64,000 nucleotides of DNA. Origin: Alteromonas sp047556435. Lineage in GTDB: Bacteria; Pseudomonadota; Gammaproteobacteria; Enterobacterales; Alteromonadaceae. A program made the position numbers and the translations under genes. Location: NCBI RefSeq assembly GCF_047556435.1, contig NZ_CP180210.1:3658001-3722000 (forward strand), written 5' to 3'. The notes under the pieces were generated by a model that worked only from the letters and a program-made list of their open reading frames with translations, was not told the DNA's origin and made no database searches. Below, one piece after another: positions 18,798 through 28,034 of the stretch; position 1 is the first letter of the stretch, and each line of letters starts with the position of its first letter.

Positions 18798-21419
18798 ATG
18801 CAATCACACTATGATGCTGAACTGAAAGATACAGTACGCTACCTGGGTAAAACACTTGGTGAGACCATCAAGGCGCAACTGGGACAAGAGTGGCTGGATA
18901 AGATTGAAACCATCCGTAAAGACGGCAGATCATCCTATCAGGGAGATGCTGACCGAAGCGAAAATCTGAAAGAAATTTTCAAAAGCATGTCAGATGCCGA
19001 TCTTTTGACTGTCGGCAGAGCATTCGCACAGTTTCTGAATTTGGGCAATATTGCCGAGCAGGAATACAACAGTGCCATGAATGTGGACGCTTCCATTGAT
19101 GCCCTGTTCGAGCATCTGGATAAGGCCGAACTGAGCGCGGACAATGTGCAAAAGGCCGTAGCGAAGCTGAATATCGACCTTGTGCTTACCGCGCACCCAA
19201 CTGAAGTGACGCGACGTACGCTGATCCACAAACACAAAGAGTTATCCCGTTGCCTGAAAGAACTACATCAGGACACGATTTCCGATGCCGAGCGCGAGAA
19301 AGTAGAAACCCGCATCGCAGATTTAATAGCACAGGCATGGCACACCGAAGAAATCCGCTCTGAGCGCCCGACGCCAGTTGATGAGGCGCGCTGGGGCTTC
19401 TCGGTTATTGAGAACTCGTTGTGGGAAGCTGTTCCTGATTTCCTGCGTGAGCTTGATGATCGTTTGCAAAAAGATTATTCGGTGTCACTGCCACTGGACG
19501 CCGCGCCGGTACAGTTCAGTTCCTGGATGGGCGGTGACCGCGATGGCAACCCATTTGTTACCTCTAAAGTGACCGAGCAGGTATTGCTTCTGGCGCGTAA
19601 ACGCGCTGCCAAGCTGTTCACGATAGACTTAGACCGTCTGCAGGTTGAGCTGTCAATGTTTGACTGCAACCAGGAACTGCGTGACCTTGTTGGCGATGTG
19701 AATGAGCCCTACCGCGCGCTGCTGCGTCCGCTGGTTCGCCGCTTTGCCGCTACCCGTGATGGCATCGCCGATTACCTTGCAGGCAACTCACCGGACGAAA
19801 GCGACTGGATCACCAGCAACGATGAACTGCTGAAACCACTGTTGTTATGTTACCGCTCGCTGTGCGACTGCGGCATGAAAGTGGTTGCCGATGGCATCCT
19901 GCTGGATACCATCCGCCGTGCACGTTGCTTCGGTGTTCACTTGCTAAAACTGGACGTCCGTCAGGACTCAGAGCGTCATGCTGACGTGTTCAGTGAGTTG
20001 ACCCGGTATTTGGGGCTTGGTGACTACGCGCAATGGAGCGAAGCCGACAAACAGGCATTCCTGCTGCGTGAGTTGAGCTCGAAACGTCCGCTTTTCCCGG
20101 CTAAATGGGATGCCTCGGACGATGTAAAAGAAGTGCTTGAGACCTGCCGCGTTATCGCGAAACACAGTGAACAAGGGTTTGGAATATACATTATCTCGAT
20201 GGCCAGTGAGCCGTCAGACGTAATGGCAGTACAGTTGCTGCTGCAAGAGTCAGGCGTATCCTGGCCCATGCCTGTGGCGCCGCTGTTTGAAACGCTGGAC
20301 GATCTGAATAACTCGCCGTCAGTTATGCGCAAGCTGCTGTCGATTGACTGGTATCGTGGTTATGTGAAAGGCCAGCAATATGTGATGATTGGCTACTCAG
20401 ATTCCGCCAAAGACGCTGGCGCACTGGCTGCTGGCTGGGCACAATATGAATCGCAGGAAGCCCTGGTTGCATTAGCAGATGAGTTCGATGTGACGCTTAC
20501 CTTATTCCACGGCCGTGGCGGTACAATTGGCCGTGGTGGTTTGCCTGCGCACGCGGCAATCCACTCACAACCGCCGGGTTCACTGGACGGTGGCTTCCGT
20601 GTTACTGAGCAAGGCGAAACCATTCGCTATAAATTTGGTATGCCACAGCTTGCCAAACGCAGCTTAGGCATATACACCAGTGCCATTATTGAAGCGATGC
20701 TGTTCCCACCGCCGGCACCGAAACAGGAATGGCGAGAGCTCATCACTAAGATGGCGGCAGCAGGTCGTGACAATTACCGCGGAACTGTGCGCGAAGACAA
20801 AGATTTCGTGCCTTACTTCCGTGTGGCCACGCCAGAGCAGGAGCTGGGTAAGCTGCCGTTAGGTAGCCGCCCTTCTAAGCGTAAGCCGCAGGGCGGAATT
20901 GAAAGCCTGCGCGCTATCCCATGGATATTTGCCTGGGCGCAAACTCGCCTGGTATTGCCTTCATGGCTTGGCGTAATGCGTGCTATCGATAAGGTGAAAT
21001 CGGAAAGCGACGAGAAAGTTGTGGCAGAAATGTTCTCTGAATGGCCATTCTACCGTTCGCGCCTGTCGATGCTGGATATGGTATTCCATAAGGCCGACCC
21101 ACGCATCAGCGAAGCGTACGATGCACGCCTGGTACCACAAGAGCTGAAACACTTTGGTGAAGCCCTTCGTACCGAGCTGAAAGACAGTATCGAATCGCTG
21201 CTGGCGCTAACCGGACAAAAAGGCATTATGGACAACGACCCGTCCGGCAAAGAGTCGATGGAGATCCGCGCTGCGTATTTGCAGCCATTGCACTATTTGC
21301 AAATCGAGCTGCTTGAACGTATTCGTGAGGCCGGTGAAGATGCTCATAATACTACGCTGGAGCGCGCCATGATGGTGACAATTGCAGGTATCGCGATCGG
21401 TATGCGTAACACAGGCTAG
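18798..21419 (+). CDS. ppc: Phosphoenolpyruvate carboxylase
   Basis: Anaplerotic enzyme converting PEP and bicarbonate to oxaloacetate. 873 residues, full length (E. coli 883). Catalytic His region VLTAHPTEVTRRT at about 130-143, SWMGGDRDGNPFVT at about 240, the FHGRGGTIGRGG loop near 573, and the C-terminal RNTG that closes the active site (QNTG in E. coli). A very strong ribosome site AGGAGG sits five bases before the ATG. It is followed by its own terminator and faces mdh, whose product uses the same oxaloacetate. Confidence 0.97.
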   Translation: MQSHYDAELKDTVRYLGKTLGETIKAQLGQEWLDKIETIRKDGRSSYQGDADRSENLKEIFKSMSDADLLTVGRAFAQFLNLGNIAEQEYNSAMNVDASIDALFEHLDKAELSADNVQKAVAKLNIDLVLTAHPTEVTRRTLIHKHKELSRCLKELHQDTISDAEREKVETRIADLIAQAWHTEEIRSERPTPVDEARWGFSVIENSLWEAVPDFLRELDDRLQKDYSVSLPLDAAPVQFSSWMGGDRDGNPFVTSKVTEQVLLLARKRAAKLFTIDLDRLQVELSMFDCNQELRDLVGDVNEPYRALLRPLVRRFAATRDGIADYLAGNSPDESDWITSNDELLKPLLLCYRSLCDCGMKVVADGILLDTIRRARCFGVHLLKLDVRQDSERHADVFSELTRYLGLGDYAQWSEADKQAFLLRELSSKRPLFPAKWDASDDVKEVLETCRVIAKHSEQGFGIYIISMASEPSDVMAVQLLLQESGVSWPMPVAPLFETLDDLNNSPSVMRKLLSIDWYRGYVKGQQYVMIGYSDSAKDAGALAAGWAQYESQEALVALADEFDVTLTLFHGRGGTIGRGGLPAHAAIHSQPPGSLDGGFRVTEQGETIRYKFGMPQLAKRSLGIYTSAIIEAMLFPPPAPKQEWRELITKMAAAGRDNYRGTVREDKDFVPYFRVATPEQELGKLPLGSRPSKRKPQGGIESLRAIPWIFAWAQTRLVLPSWLGVMRAIDKVKSESDEKVVAEMFSEWPFYRSRLSMLDMVFHKADPRISEAYDARLVPQELKHFGEALRTELKDSIESLLALTGQKGIMDNDPSGKESMEIRAAYLQPLHYLQIELLERIREAGEDAHNTTLERAMMVTIAGIAIGMRNTG

Positions 21420-21457
21420 CTCAGCAACGTCTGATTTTGCAGACTGACAAAACAGAG

Positions 21458-21484
21458 AAAGGCTGGTTTCGACTAGCCTTTTTT
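21458..21484 (+). terminator. Terminator of ppc
   Basis: AAAGGCT arm pairing with AGCCTTT, one inner mismatch, ending in six T, about 40 bases after the ppc stop. Confidence 0.8.
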
Positions 21485-21703
21485 ATTTCTAAAACCGGAC
21501 GTATGTCATTTTATTGCGGCGCAGGCCGTAGTAATGCTAACGGCAATTGACCGGCCGTGTCATTGCAACGCAGGGCTTAAAAGCTGGGCACACTCCAATC
21601 ACACCGCAACCGCTAGCAGTTACTGCACTTCACCGGGATGACTTACTGGGAGTGGAATTTCGCCCCGGCACAGAGTGACATACGCATAACATTACAGACA
21701 TAA

Positions 21704-21737
21704 AAAAGCTCCCACTCACGAATGAGTGGGAGCTTTT
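21704..21737 (-). terminator. Terminator of mdh
   Basis: Perfect 15-base arms AAAAGCTCCCACTCA / TGAGTGGGAGCTTTT around CGAA, about 40 bases after the mdh stop on the minus strand. Confidence 0.92.
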
Positions 21738-21775
21738 ATCATATTCAGTGCGAGACAAAGAGACTCGCGAAATAT

Positions 21776-22714
21776 TTAGCCGTTAACGAAGTCAACGCCC
21801 AGCTTGATATCGCCACGCAGGCCTTCAAGCATAGACTCTTTGGCTTTCTGTTCGAAGTCGCTCAGCTCGCCGTAAGGCAGAATTTCTTCTACGCCATTCG
21901 CGCCAAGGCGAACAGGGTGTGCGAAGAATGCCGCGTCATCGCTCTCATCAGTCTGAACGTATGCATACTCAACTACGTTCTCACCTTGCATTGCCGCTAC
22001 CAGAGACAGACAGAAACGTGCTGCAGCCTGACCCATAGACAATGTTGCAGAGCCGCCACCGGCCTTCGCCTCAACAACCTCAGTACCAGCGTTCTGGATG
22101 CGAGTCGTCAGGCTCTCGATTTCGTCGTCAGAGAAAGATACACCTTCAACCTGAGACAGCAGAGGCAGAATAGTCGTACCTGAATGGCCGCCGATTACCG
22201 GAACGTGCGTTGCAGCAGGATCCAGATCTTTCAGTTCAGCCACAAACGTCTCAGCACGGATCACGTCAAGTGTAGTCACACCGAACAGCTTGTTCTTGTC
22301 GTAAACCCCTTTTGCTTTCAGCGTTTCTGCCGCGATAGCAACAGTGGTGTTTACCGGGTTAGTGATAATACCCAGGCATGCAGAAGGACAATGGTCAGCA
22401 ACACCTTCTACCAGCGTTTTCACGATGCCGGCATTGATGTTAAACAGGTCTGAACGGTCCATACCCGGCTTACGAGGCACACCGGCAGGGATCAGCACTA
22501 CGTCACAACCTGTCAGCGCGTCGCCCAGATCGTCTTTACCGTGACCGGTGACTTTCACTGCAGTGGGGATGTGGCTCAAATCAACCGCAACACCAGGAAC
22601 TACTGGCGCAACATCATAAAGCGCTAATTCTGAACCTGCTGGCAATTGTGTTTTCAACAACAAAGACAGCGCCTGACCAATACCACCGGCAGCACCCAAC
22701 ACGGCTACTTTCAT
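21776..22714 (-). CDS. mdh: Malate dehydrogenase (NAD)
   Basis: TCA-cycle enzyme interconverting malate and oxaloacetate. 312 residues, the same length as E. coli Mdh. NAD site VLGAAGGIGQALSLLL at 4-19, substrate arginines in AGVPRKPGMDRSDL, and the catalytic His in VIGGHSGTTILPLLSQ. AGGAG lies seven bases before the ATG. Divergent from argR, the same arrangement as in many gammaproteobacteria. Confidence 0.97.
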   Translation of the reverse strand: MKVAVLGAAGGIGQALSLLLKTQLPAGSELALYDVAPVVPGVAVDLSHIPTAVKVTGHGKDDLGDALTGCDVVLIPAGVPRKPGMDRSDLFNINAGIVKTLVEGVADHCPSACLGIITNPVNTTVAIAAETLKAKGVYDKNKLFGVTTLDVIRAETFVAELKDLDPAATHVPVIGGHSGTTILPLLSQVEGVSFSDDEIESLTTRIQNAGTEVVEAKAGGGSATLSMGQAAARFCLSLVAAMQGENVVEYAYVQTDESDDAAFFAHPVRLGANGVEEILPYGELSDFEQKAKESMLEGLRGDIKLGVDFVNG

Positions 22715-22843
22715 ACCAATTCTCCTATGGAATACTCACGTATAAAAAATGGAACGTCACACTAATGCAACGAAGGGGAAAACTCAATCACCTAATGGTC
22801 TTATGGACGCCATTTGATGAATTTTATGAGCAATATTCATAAT

Positions 22844-22861
22844 CATGAATGATTATGCAAT
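22844..22861. promoter_or_regulatory. Candidate ARG box between mdh and argR
   Basis: The 18-base site CATGAATGATTATGCAAT fits the ArgR consensus TGAAT-N4-ATTCA with a single change in the right half. More half-sites lie just left of it: TGAAT at 22818 and ATTCA at 22835. The position upstream of argR suggests autorepression. Confidence 0.5.
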
Positions 22862-22934
22862 TAAATTGCGGAAAGTTCACGTCTGCGGCACAATATATAC
22901 TCTTTATTCACCCTCGAAATGTTTACAGGACGCT

Positions 22935-23399
22935 ATGGCTAACCCAAAACAAGAACAACTGATCAAAGCCTTCAAGGAAATTCTGAAATCGGAGAGCTAC
23001 GGTTCGCAAGGCGAGATTGTAGACGCACTCAAGTCGCAGGGTTTCGACAATATCAGCCAGTCCAAAATATCCCGTATGCTCAGCAAATTCGGCGCGGTAC
23101 GTACACGAAATGCACGCGGAGATATGGTGTACTGCTTACCACCTGAGCTGGGCATGCCGACGGCCAAGAGCCCGCTGAAGCAGCTAGTACTGGATATTGT
23201 TCATAACAACGTGATGGTTATCATCCGTACCAGCCCGGGTGCTGCTCAGCTTATAGCCCGCTTACTCGATTCACTAAGCAAAAAAGACGGCGTGTTGGGC
23301 ACCATTGCCGGCGACGATACCATCTTCATCGCCCCGGCTGACGTGGGCAAAATTGAAGAGTTGCGCCAGCGCGTCGAAGATCTTTTCGACAACGTGTAA
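22935..23399 (+). CDS. argR: Arginine repressor
   Basis: Arginine-responsive hexameric regulator, 154 residues from the ATG at 22935 (AGGA six bases upstream); the longer frame from 22845 would run through the operator region. N-terminal winged helix-turn-helix reads ILKSESYGSQGEIVDAL and NISQSKISRMLSKFGAVRTRN. The C-terminal oligomerisation/arginine domain has RTSPGAAQLIARLLD and GTIAGDDTIFIAP, where the two acidic residues contact arginine. Confidence 0.96.
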   Translation: MANPKQEQLIKAFKEILKSESYGSQGEIVDALKSQGFDNISQSKISRMLSKFGAVRTRNARGDMVYCLPPELGMPTAKSPLKQLVLDIVHNNVMVIIRTSPGAAQLIARLLDSLSKKDGVLGTIAGDDTIFIAPADVGKIEELRQRVEDLFDNV

Positions 23400-23432
23400 A
23401 GCACGTTAATTCTCATTGAGCCAGGTACACAA

Positions 23433-23463
23433 AAAAGCGAGAGCCCGAGCTCTCGCTTTTTAT
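23433..23463. terminator. Bidirectional terminator between argR and DJ-1 gene
   Basis: Arms GCGAGAGC / GCTCTCGC around CCGA, with A run on the left and T run on the right. Confidence 0.88.
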
Positions 23464-23525
23464 TTGGATGCTGCGTTCGAAATCAACACGCATTTCTATT
23501 CGCTTACATCCTTAAACATTCAGCA

Positions 23526-24212
23526 TTAATGCCCCAATCGCGCTATTAGCTTATCTGCTGCAGGTTTAGAAGAAGCAGGGTTTTGACCGGTGATCAGCAG
23601 GCCGCTTTCACACACATGCGGCTCAAAATTATCTGCCTGCGAAAACTTACCGCCTTTGGCTACCAGTTCATCTTCCACCAAATACGGCACCACGCTCGTG
23701 AGCTCCATCGCGTCTTCCTCTTTATTAGAGAAACCGGTTACTTCTTTACCATCGACAAACGGTTTGCCATCCGGCCCCTTCACCTCTTTAAGTACGATAG
23801 GAGCATGGCAGACAGCGCCAACCGGCTTTTCAGCTTTGACCATATTTTCAATAAGCGACACCGAGTGCTGATTGTCTGACAAGTCCCATAGCGGCCCGTG
23901 GCCACCAGGATAGAAAATGGCATCAAACTCATCCGCCGTCACATCTTCAATCGGGATAGTAGAAGATAGCGCTGAACGGGCCAGCTCATCTTCAGTGAAA
24001 CGCTTTGCGTCTTCGGTCATCGCATCATCGCCGAGACTGTTCGGGTCGATAGGGACCTGCCCACCTAGTGTTGACGCCAGGGTAACGGTATACCCTGCAT
24101 CCAGAAAGGCGTAATACGGTGAGGCGAACTCCTCCAGCCACATACCGGTTTTATTACCCGTGTCGCCCAGAATATCGTGAGATGTCATCACCATTAAAAT
24201 TCGTTTAGTCAT
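23526..24212 (-). CDS. DJ-1/PfpI family protein, Hsp31-like
   Basis: 228 residues from the ATG at 24212, which has AGGAGG four bases upstream; the frame open to 24260 lacks such a site. Class I glutamine-amidotransferase-like fold with the nucleophile elbow VGAVCHAP (Cys135, His136) and the conserved acid in WLEEFASPYYAF (about Glu28). YPGGHGPLWDL at 101-111 is typical of the Hsp31/glyoxalase III-type branch that acts on methylglyoxal and glycated products or serves as a chaperone. Single gene with no obvious partner. Confidence 0.88.
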   Translation of the reverse strand: MTKRILMVMTSHDILGDTGNKTGMWLEEFASPYYAFLDAGYTVTLASTLGGQVPIDPNSLGDDAMTEDAKRFTEDELARSALSSTIPIEDVTADEFDAIFYPGGHGPLWDLSDNQHSVSLIENMVKAEKPVGAVCHAPIVLKEVKGPDGKPFVDGKEVTGFSNKEEDAMELTSVVPYLVEDELVAKGGKFSQADNFEPHVCESGLLITGQNPASSKPAADKLIARLGH

Positions 24213-24381
24213 ACGACCTCCTGTGTATTGAAAGTCATATTGGTACAGCGACCAAAGCAAACTAGATTACTTTGAAAACATTAATTTTGTTGCTCTTAAA
24301 GTATGTAAGCACTCACATTTAACAAGCGGGCTTAAAGACTGTTCCTGAAAATATATAAGCGCAAGAATACCTCAGACACAA

Positions 24382-24405
24382 AAAAACCCGCCGAAGCGGG
24401 TTTTT
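24382..24405 (-). terminator. Terminator of the first TonB-dependent receptor gene
   Basis: Arms AAAAACCCGC / GCGGGTTTTT around CGAA, 17 bases past the receptor stop on the minus strand. Confidence 0.9.
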
Positions 24406-24422
24406 CATTATTGTGAGGTTTC

Positions 24423-27400
24423 TTAGAACTTGTAGTCGAAACCGATGCGAATTTCCCACAGTGACGCATCACCGATACGGGCTTCGCCGTTTTCACCCAC
24501 AACAGCAGTATTGAAGATAGCGCGCTCAGCAATACCCCAGTCATCGTTCAGGAAGTTCGTAAAGTTATCAAACACAACGAATGCGCTTGAACTATGACCT
24601 TCCATGAAACCTGGCAACTGCTGTGTGATACGCAGGTCAACCTTGTTCCACCACGAACCGTCTTCACCGTTACGCTCGTTACCTACCGGCAGCACGTTGT
24701 TGCTATCCAGGTAAGGCGTGAAGCCGTAGGCGGCATTCGAATCATCCTGTGACAGCGTATAGCTGAATGGCTTACCTGACTGAATCAGGGCAAACGCACC
24801 AAACGTTGTCGGATAACCATCAAGCAGCTCGATATCATATGAGATATTCGCTGTCAGACGATGTTCGATGTTGTAATCAGACAGTGAAGAAACCTGCTCC
24901 TGCGGGTCAAAGAATGCACGGTACTGATAGTTAGAGAACGCCACTGAACTGGTCATAGGCTGTACATCTTCAGCATGGTTGTAGGCATAGCCCCCTGCCA
25001 CACTGATACCGTTGTCCCAGGTCTTCATCAGACCGAAAGACACCGTGTAAGACATCGAGTCTTCATCAGAGTTAGTCAGTACAAATGAGTCCATGCGTAC
25101 GCTGTCATAGATAGGACGACCTTCATCAGTCGTACCTACCTGCTCCAAATCGCCGCGCAGAACAATGGCCTGATTCTGCGTGCGGGACAGCAGTAAGTCA
25201 GCCTGCAACACATAATCGTCTGCAGTCTGGTGTGTTACACCAAGAGACAGTTTAAGCTCTGACGGGATCTCGAAGTTCGGATCCAGATAGTTGATCTCAA
25301 AGTTAGAGCCTTCACCGTTGGCGACAGCATTGTACATTTCTGACGGAATACCGTAGCCCGGGCCAGCCGGAACTCCGTCTTCTACGCCAAGGTAAACCAC
25401 ATCGTCATCGAACAATGAACGGGTGCCATCGGTATAGCCGAAGTTACGACCACGCTGGCCGAACTGAAGCACATTGTTATTCGAGAAGTTGTTTGACAAC
25501 CAGACGTTCGGGTTACCGCCTGAGAACAGACCCAATCCACCACGCAGTTCAGTGCTGTCATTCAGATAATAGTTAAAACCGATACGCGGCTGGATTAGAC
25601 CTTCGCCATCCAGGTTAGCCGAGTTAGAGAAGCCGTAATCAGCCACGAACTCAGCATTTTCTACCGGACGGTCGTCAGTTGTATACCAGTCGTAACGCAC
25701 ACCTAAGGTCAGCGTCAGGTCATCGTTGAAGTAAAATTCATCTTCAACATACAGTGCGTGTGTTTCATAACCCCAAACCGCAGCGGCATCAGCCGGATCG
25801 CCTGAAGGTGCGTTGTTGTAATAAATCGCGCCTGGCGTACCTGCTTCAAACGCTTCCACGCCACCGTAGAAACGCATTTCGGTTTCGGTGTGCTGTACGA
25901 ATACGTTGAATACGTCCAGCGCTTCACGCTCGTAACCGAAAGTCAGGTCGTGACCATTATCAAACGAGTAGTAACCACGGAAAATCAAACCGTCTACGTC
26001 ATAGTCCAGATCGTTTGCCTGACGGCTGTCATCGCCACCAAGATAAACATCAACAGACCCGCCATTCGGATTGTCCGGGTTGTCGACTACGATACGCATC
26101 TCACCAAAGTCGATGCCACCAACCTGGCCAGTTGTATTCGATAAAGACAGCTGGCGGTTATCCAGCTCAAGACGCGATACACGTAACTCAGTCGAGAACT
26201 TATCTGTCCAGTCTGAGTAAAGTGAAACAACGTGTGAATTCAGCTCTGCACCCACTTCATATAAATGGTTCTGAAGCTCAAATTCGTCCAGATCACCATC
26301 TGACTCATTAATGAAGTAACCGTCATTGTAAGTGTCGGTGTAGCTCAGACGATGGTTATCGTTGATGTTCCAATCCAATTTAACCAGTAACTTCTCGTCT
26401 TCTTCCGGCAAGCTGGTTGGAACCGGGCCCGGATCGTACTGATAAAGCTCATTAGAAATACGGATAATTTCATCCAGGTCCTGCTGACGAAGGTTTACTT
26501 CGTTAATCGCACCTGAGCCAATAGTCCCGCGGGTGAACAAGCTGGAGCCTTCGTACTTCTCGTAAGCGACGAAACCGAACAGCGTGTCTTCAATCAATGG
26601 GAAGCCGATGTTCACACCATAGCGCTTATCACTATAAGACGGTGCAGCAATGTCTTCGCCTTCCAGAGAATCACCCTGCAGGTCATTCGAACCGTAATCG
26701 TAGAATACGCCGCCATGAATTTCGTTCGTACCCTGTTTCGTTACCGCATTGATGTTACAGCCGGTAAAGCCTGAATAAATAACGTCAAACGGCGCAATCT
26801 CTACAGTAACCTGCTGTATCGCATCGTAAGAGAATGGCATACGAACCGTCGGATAGCCGCTGGAACCCAATCCGAAAGAGTCATTCATTTTTACACCGTC
26901 AACAGTCAGACTGTTGAAACGGTTTGACTTACCCACATACTGTACAGGGTTAGAGTCGCCTCGCGTTTCGTCAACGTAGACACGTGGGTCAATACGAATA
27001 ACGTCAGTGATATTACGGTTGATTGTCGGTGCCGTTTCCATCGCTGCCATATCAAATGACGCAGACGGGCTGGTTTTACCAAATACCGATACGCTCATTT
27101 GCGACGCAAAAACCTGAATCACTTCAATATCAGACGTATCCGGCTCCAGCGTGTAGTTGAACGAAAGCGGCTCACCCAGTGTTAGATAAACATCTGACAC
27201 AACGGTATCAGCGAACTCATCTGAGTCGACTTCAATCTCGTAAGGTCCGCCTACGCGAAGACCACTTAACGAGAACTGACCATTCGATCCGGTAGTGATT
27301 GTTTTGACAGTGCCGGTTGGAAGGTGTTTAACCGTGATTTCTGTGCCCGGTGCAGGATTTCCCTGAGGGCCTGAGATGCTACCGCGAATTGAGGATGAGG

Positions 27401-27455
27401 TTTCCTGCGCCATGGCTGCTGATGACAGCCCCACAGAAAAAGCCACAGCCAACAC
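24423..27455 (-). CDS. TonB-dependent receptor, Oar-like (signal peptide start disrupted)
   Basis: Outer-membrane active transporter of 1010 residues in this frame. Order: carboxypeptidase-regulatory beta-sandwich (about 20-100, RGSISGPQGNPAPGTEITV), plug (about 125-230), then a long barrel ending IRIGFDYKF with terminal Phe. The TonB-box-like segment IEVIQVFASQ is divergent. The frame begins at a GTG with a hydrophobic stretch but no positive n-region. The expected start is an ATG at 27480, in a context shared with the neighbouring paralogue (AAGGGAAACACAC), but it is one base out of frame. Either a one-base change splits the signal peptide or the sequence has an error there. The substrate is unknown. 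Confidence 0.88.
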   Translation of the reverse strand: MLAVAFSVGLSSAAMAQETSSSIRGSISGPQGNPAPGTEITVKHLPTGTVKTITTGSNGQFSLSGLRVGGPYEIEVDSDEFADTVVSDVYLTLGEPLSFNYTLEPDTSDIEVIQVFASQMSVSVFGKTSPSASFDMAAMETAPTINRNITDVIRIDPRVYVDETRGDSNPVQYVGKSNRFNSLTVDGVKMNDSFGLGSSGYPTVRMPFSYDAIQQVTVEIAPFDVIYSGFTGCNINAVTKQGTNEIHGGVFYDYGSNDLQGDSLEGEDIAAPSYSDKRYGVNIGFPLIEDTLFGFVAYEKYEGSSLFTRGTIGSGAINEVNLRQQDLDEIIRISNELYQYDPGPVPTSLPEEDEKLLVKLDWNINDNHRLSYTDTYNDGYFINESDGDLDEFELQNHLYEVGAELNSHVVSLYSDWTDKFSTELRVSRLELDNRQLSLSNTTGQVGGIDFGEMRIVVDNPDNPNGGSVDVYLGGDDSRQANDLDYDVDGLIFRGYYSFDNGHDLTFGYEREALDVFNVFVQHTETEMRFYGGVEAFEAGTPGAIYYNNAPSGDPADAAAVWGYETHALYVEDEFYFNDDLTLTLGVRYDWYTTDDRPVENAEFVADYGFSNSANLDGEGLIQPRIGFNYYLNDSTELRGGLGLFSGGNPNVWLSNNFSNNNVLQFGQRGRNFGYTDGTRSLFDDDVVYLGVEDGVPAGPGYGIPSEMYNAVANGEGSNFEINYLDPNFEIPSELKLSLGVTHQTADDYVLQADLLLSRTQNQAIVLRGDLEQVGTTDEGRPIYDSVRMDSFVLTNSDEDSMSYTVSFGLMKTWDNGISVAGGYAYNHAEDVQPMTSSVAFSNYQYRAFFDPQEQVSSLSDYNIEHRLTANISYDIELLDGYPTTFGAFALIQSGKPFSYTLSQDDSNAAYGFTPYLDSNNVLPVGNERNGEDGSWWNKVDLRITQQLPGFMEGHSSSAFVVFDNFTNFLNDDWGIAERAIFNTAVVGENGEARIGDASLWEIRIGFDYKF

Positions 27456-27623
27456 AACTGAGTTTCGTCGAGGTGTACATGATGTGTGTTTCCCTTAATT
27501 TAACTTACTATTATTTTTGGGCATTAAGGGACCGATACTGCGTGGTCCTTACGCCTGACACTGGTGAAATTGTCAACAGTTAATATGACACTTTTATGAC
27601 GATATGCAAATCCGTAAAACAAT

Positions 27624-27637
27624 TAACCATTTGGTTA
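27624..27637. promoter_or_regulatory. Operator-like inverted repeat, TAACC-N4-GGTTA
   Basis: TAACCATTTGGTTA, a perfect 5-base inverted repeat 144 bases upstream of the ATG at 27480. A repeat of the same architecture lies upstream of the paralogous receptor gene at 31353-31366. Confidence 0.45.
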
Positions 27638-27974
27638 GGATTTTAAGTGCTTATTATGAAATTGTTGTGACAAGCCCCGCGAACTTGTTGTTTTTATATC
27701 GCGATGACTGTTGACGGCATTCCAGGCAATGCGGACACCATTTGACCAATCCAGCATACCACCGATTGCCAGTCACACAATAGCGTTTCGGTGATTTTAT
27801 AACCTTTCTTTGCCACATCCCCCTCGCGCTTGCGCAATTAAAAAGGGCAACATAAACCGATGTCACGATGCCGGCGTTTGCCCGCCTTGAGAATCGCAAA
27901 CACAGATGGAAGGTTTTAAAGCACGGGGCGTGTGCAGACGCTATCTGTAAAGATGCTTTTGATGAGTTTTAAGC

Positions 27975-28009
27975 AAAAAAAAGCCAGCTACCTTTCGGTA
28001 ACTGGCTTT
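27975..28009 (-). terminator. Terminator of the second TonB-dependent receptor gene
   Basis: Arms AAAGCCAG-N-TACC and GGTA-N-CTGGCTTT around TTTC. On the minus strand it ends in eight T, 25 bases after the stop. Confidence 0.88.
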
Positions 28010-28034
28010 CGCTTCTGTCGTTAGGGACGCATTA

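Larger units (their letters stand above)
21420..21775. other. Region between convergent ppc and mdh
   Basis: Contains the two terminators listed separately and about 220 bases between them without a supported feature. Confidence 0.6.
27481..28034. other. Intergenic region between the two receptor genes
   Basis: About 550 bases with no supported gene. It holds the inverted repeat at 27624-27637, presumably the promoter of the left receptor, and the terminator of the right one. Confidence 0.6.

Noticed and set aside
27654..27899. 81-codon minus-strand frame between the receptor genes
   Set aside because: No convincing ribosome site or motif. It lies in a long AT-rich intergenic region where frames arise by chance.
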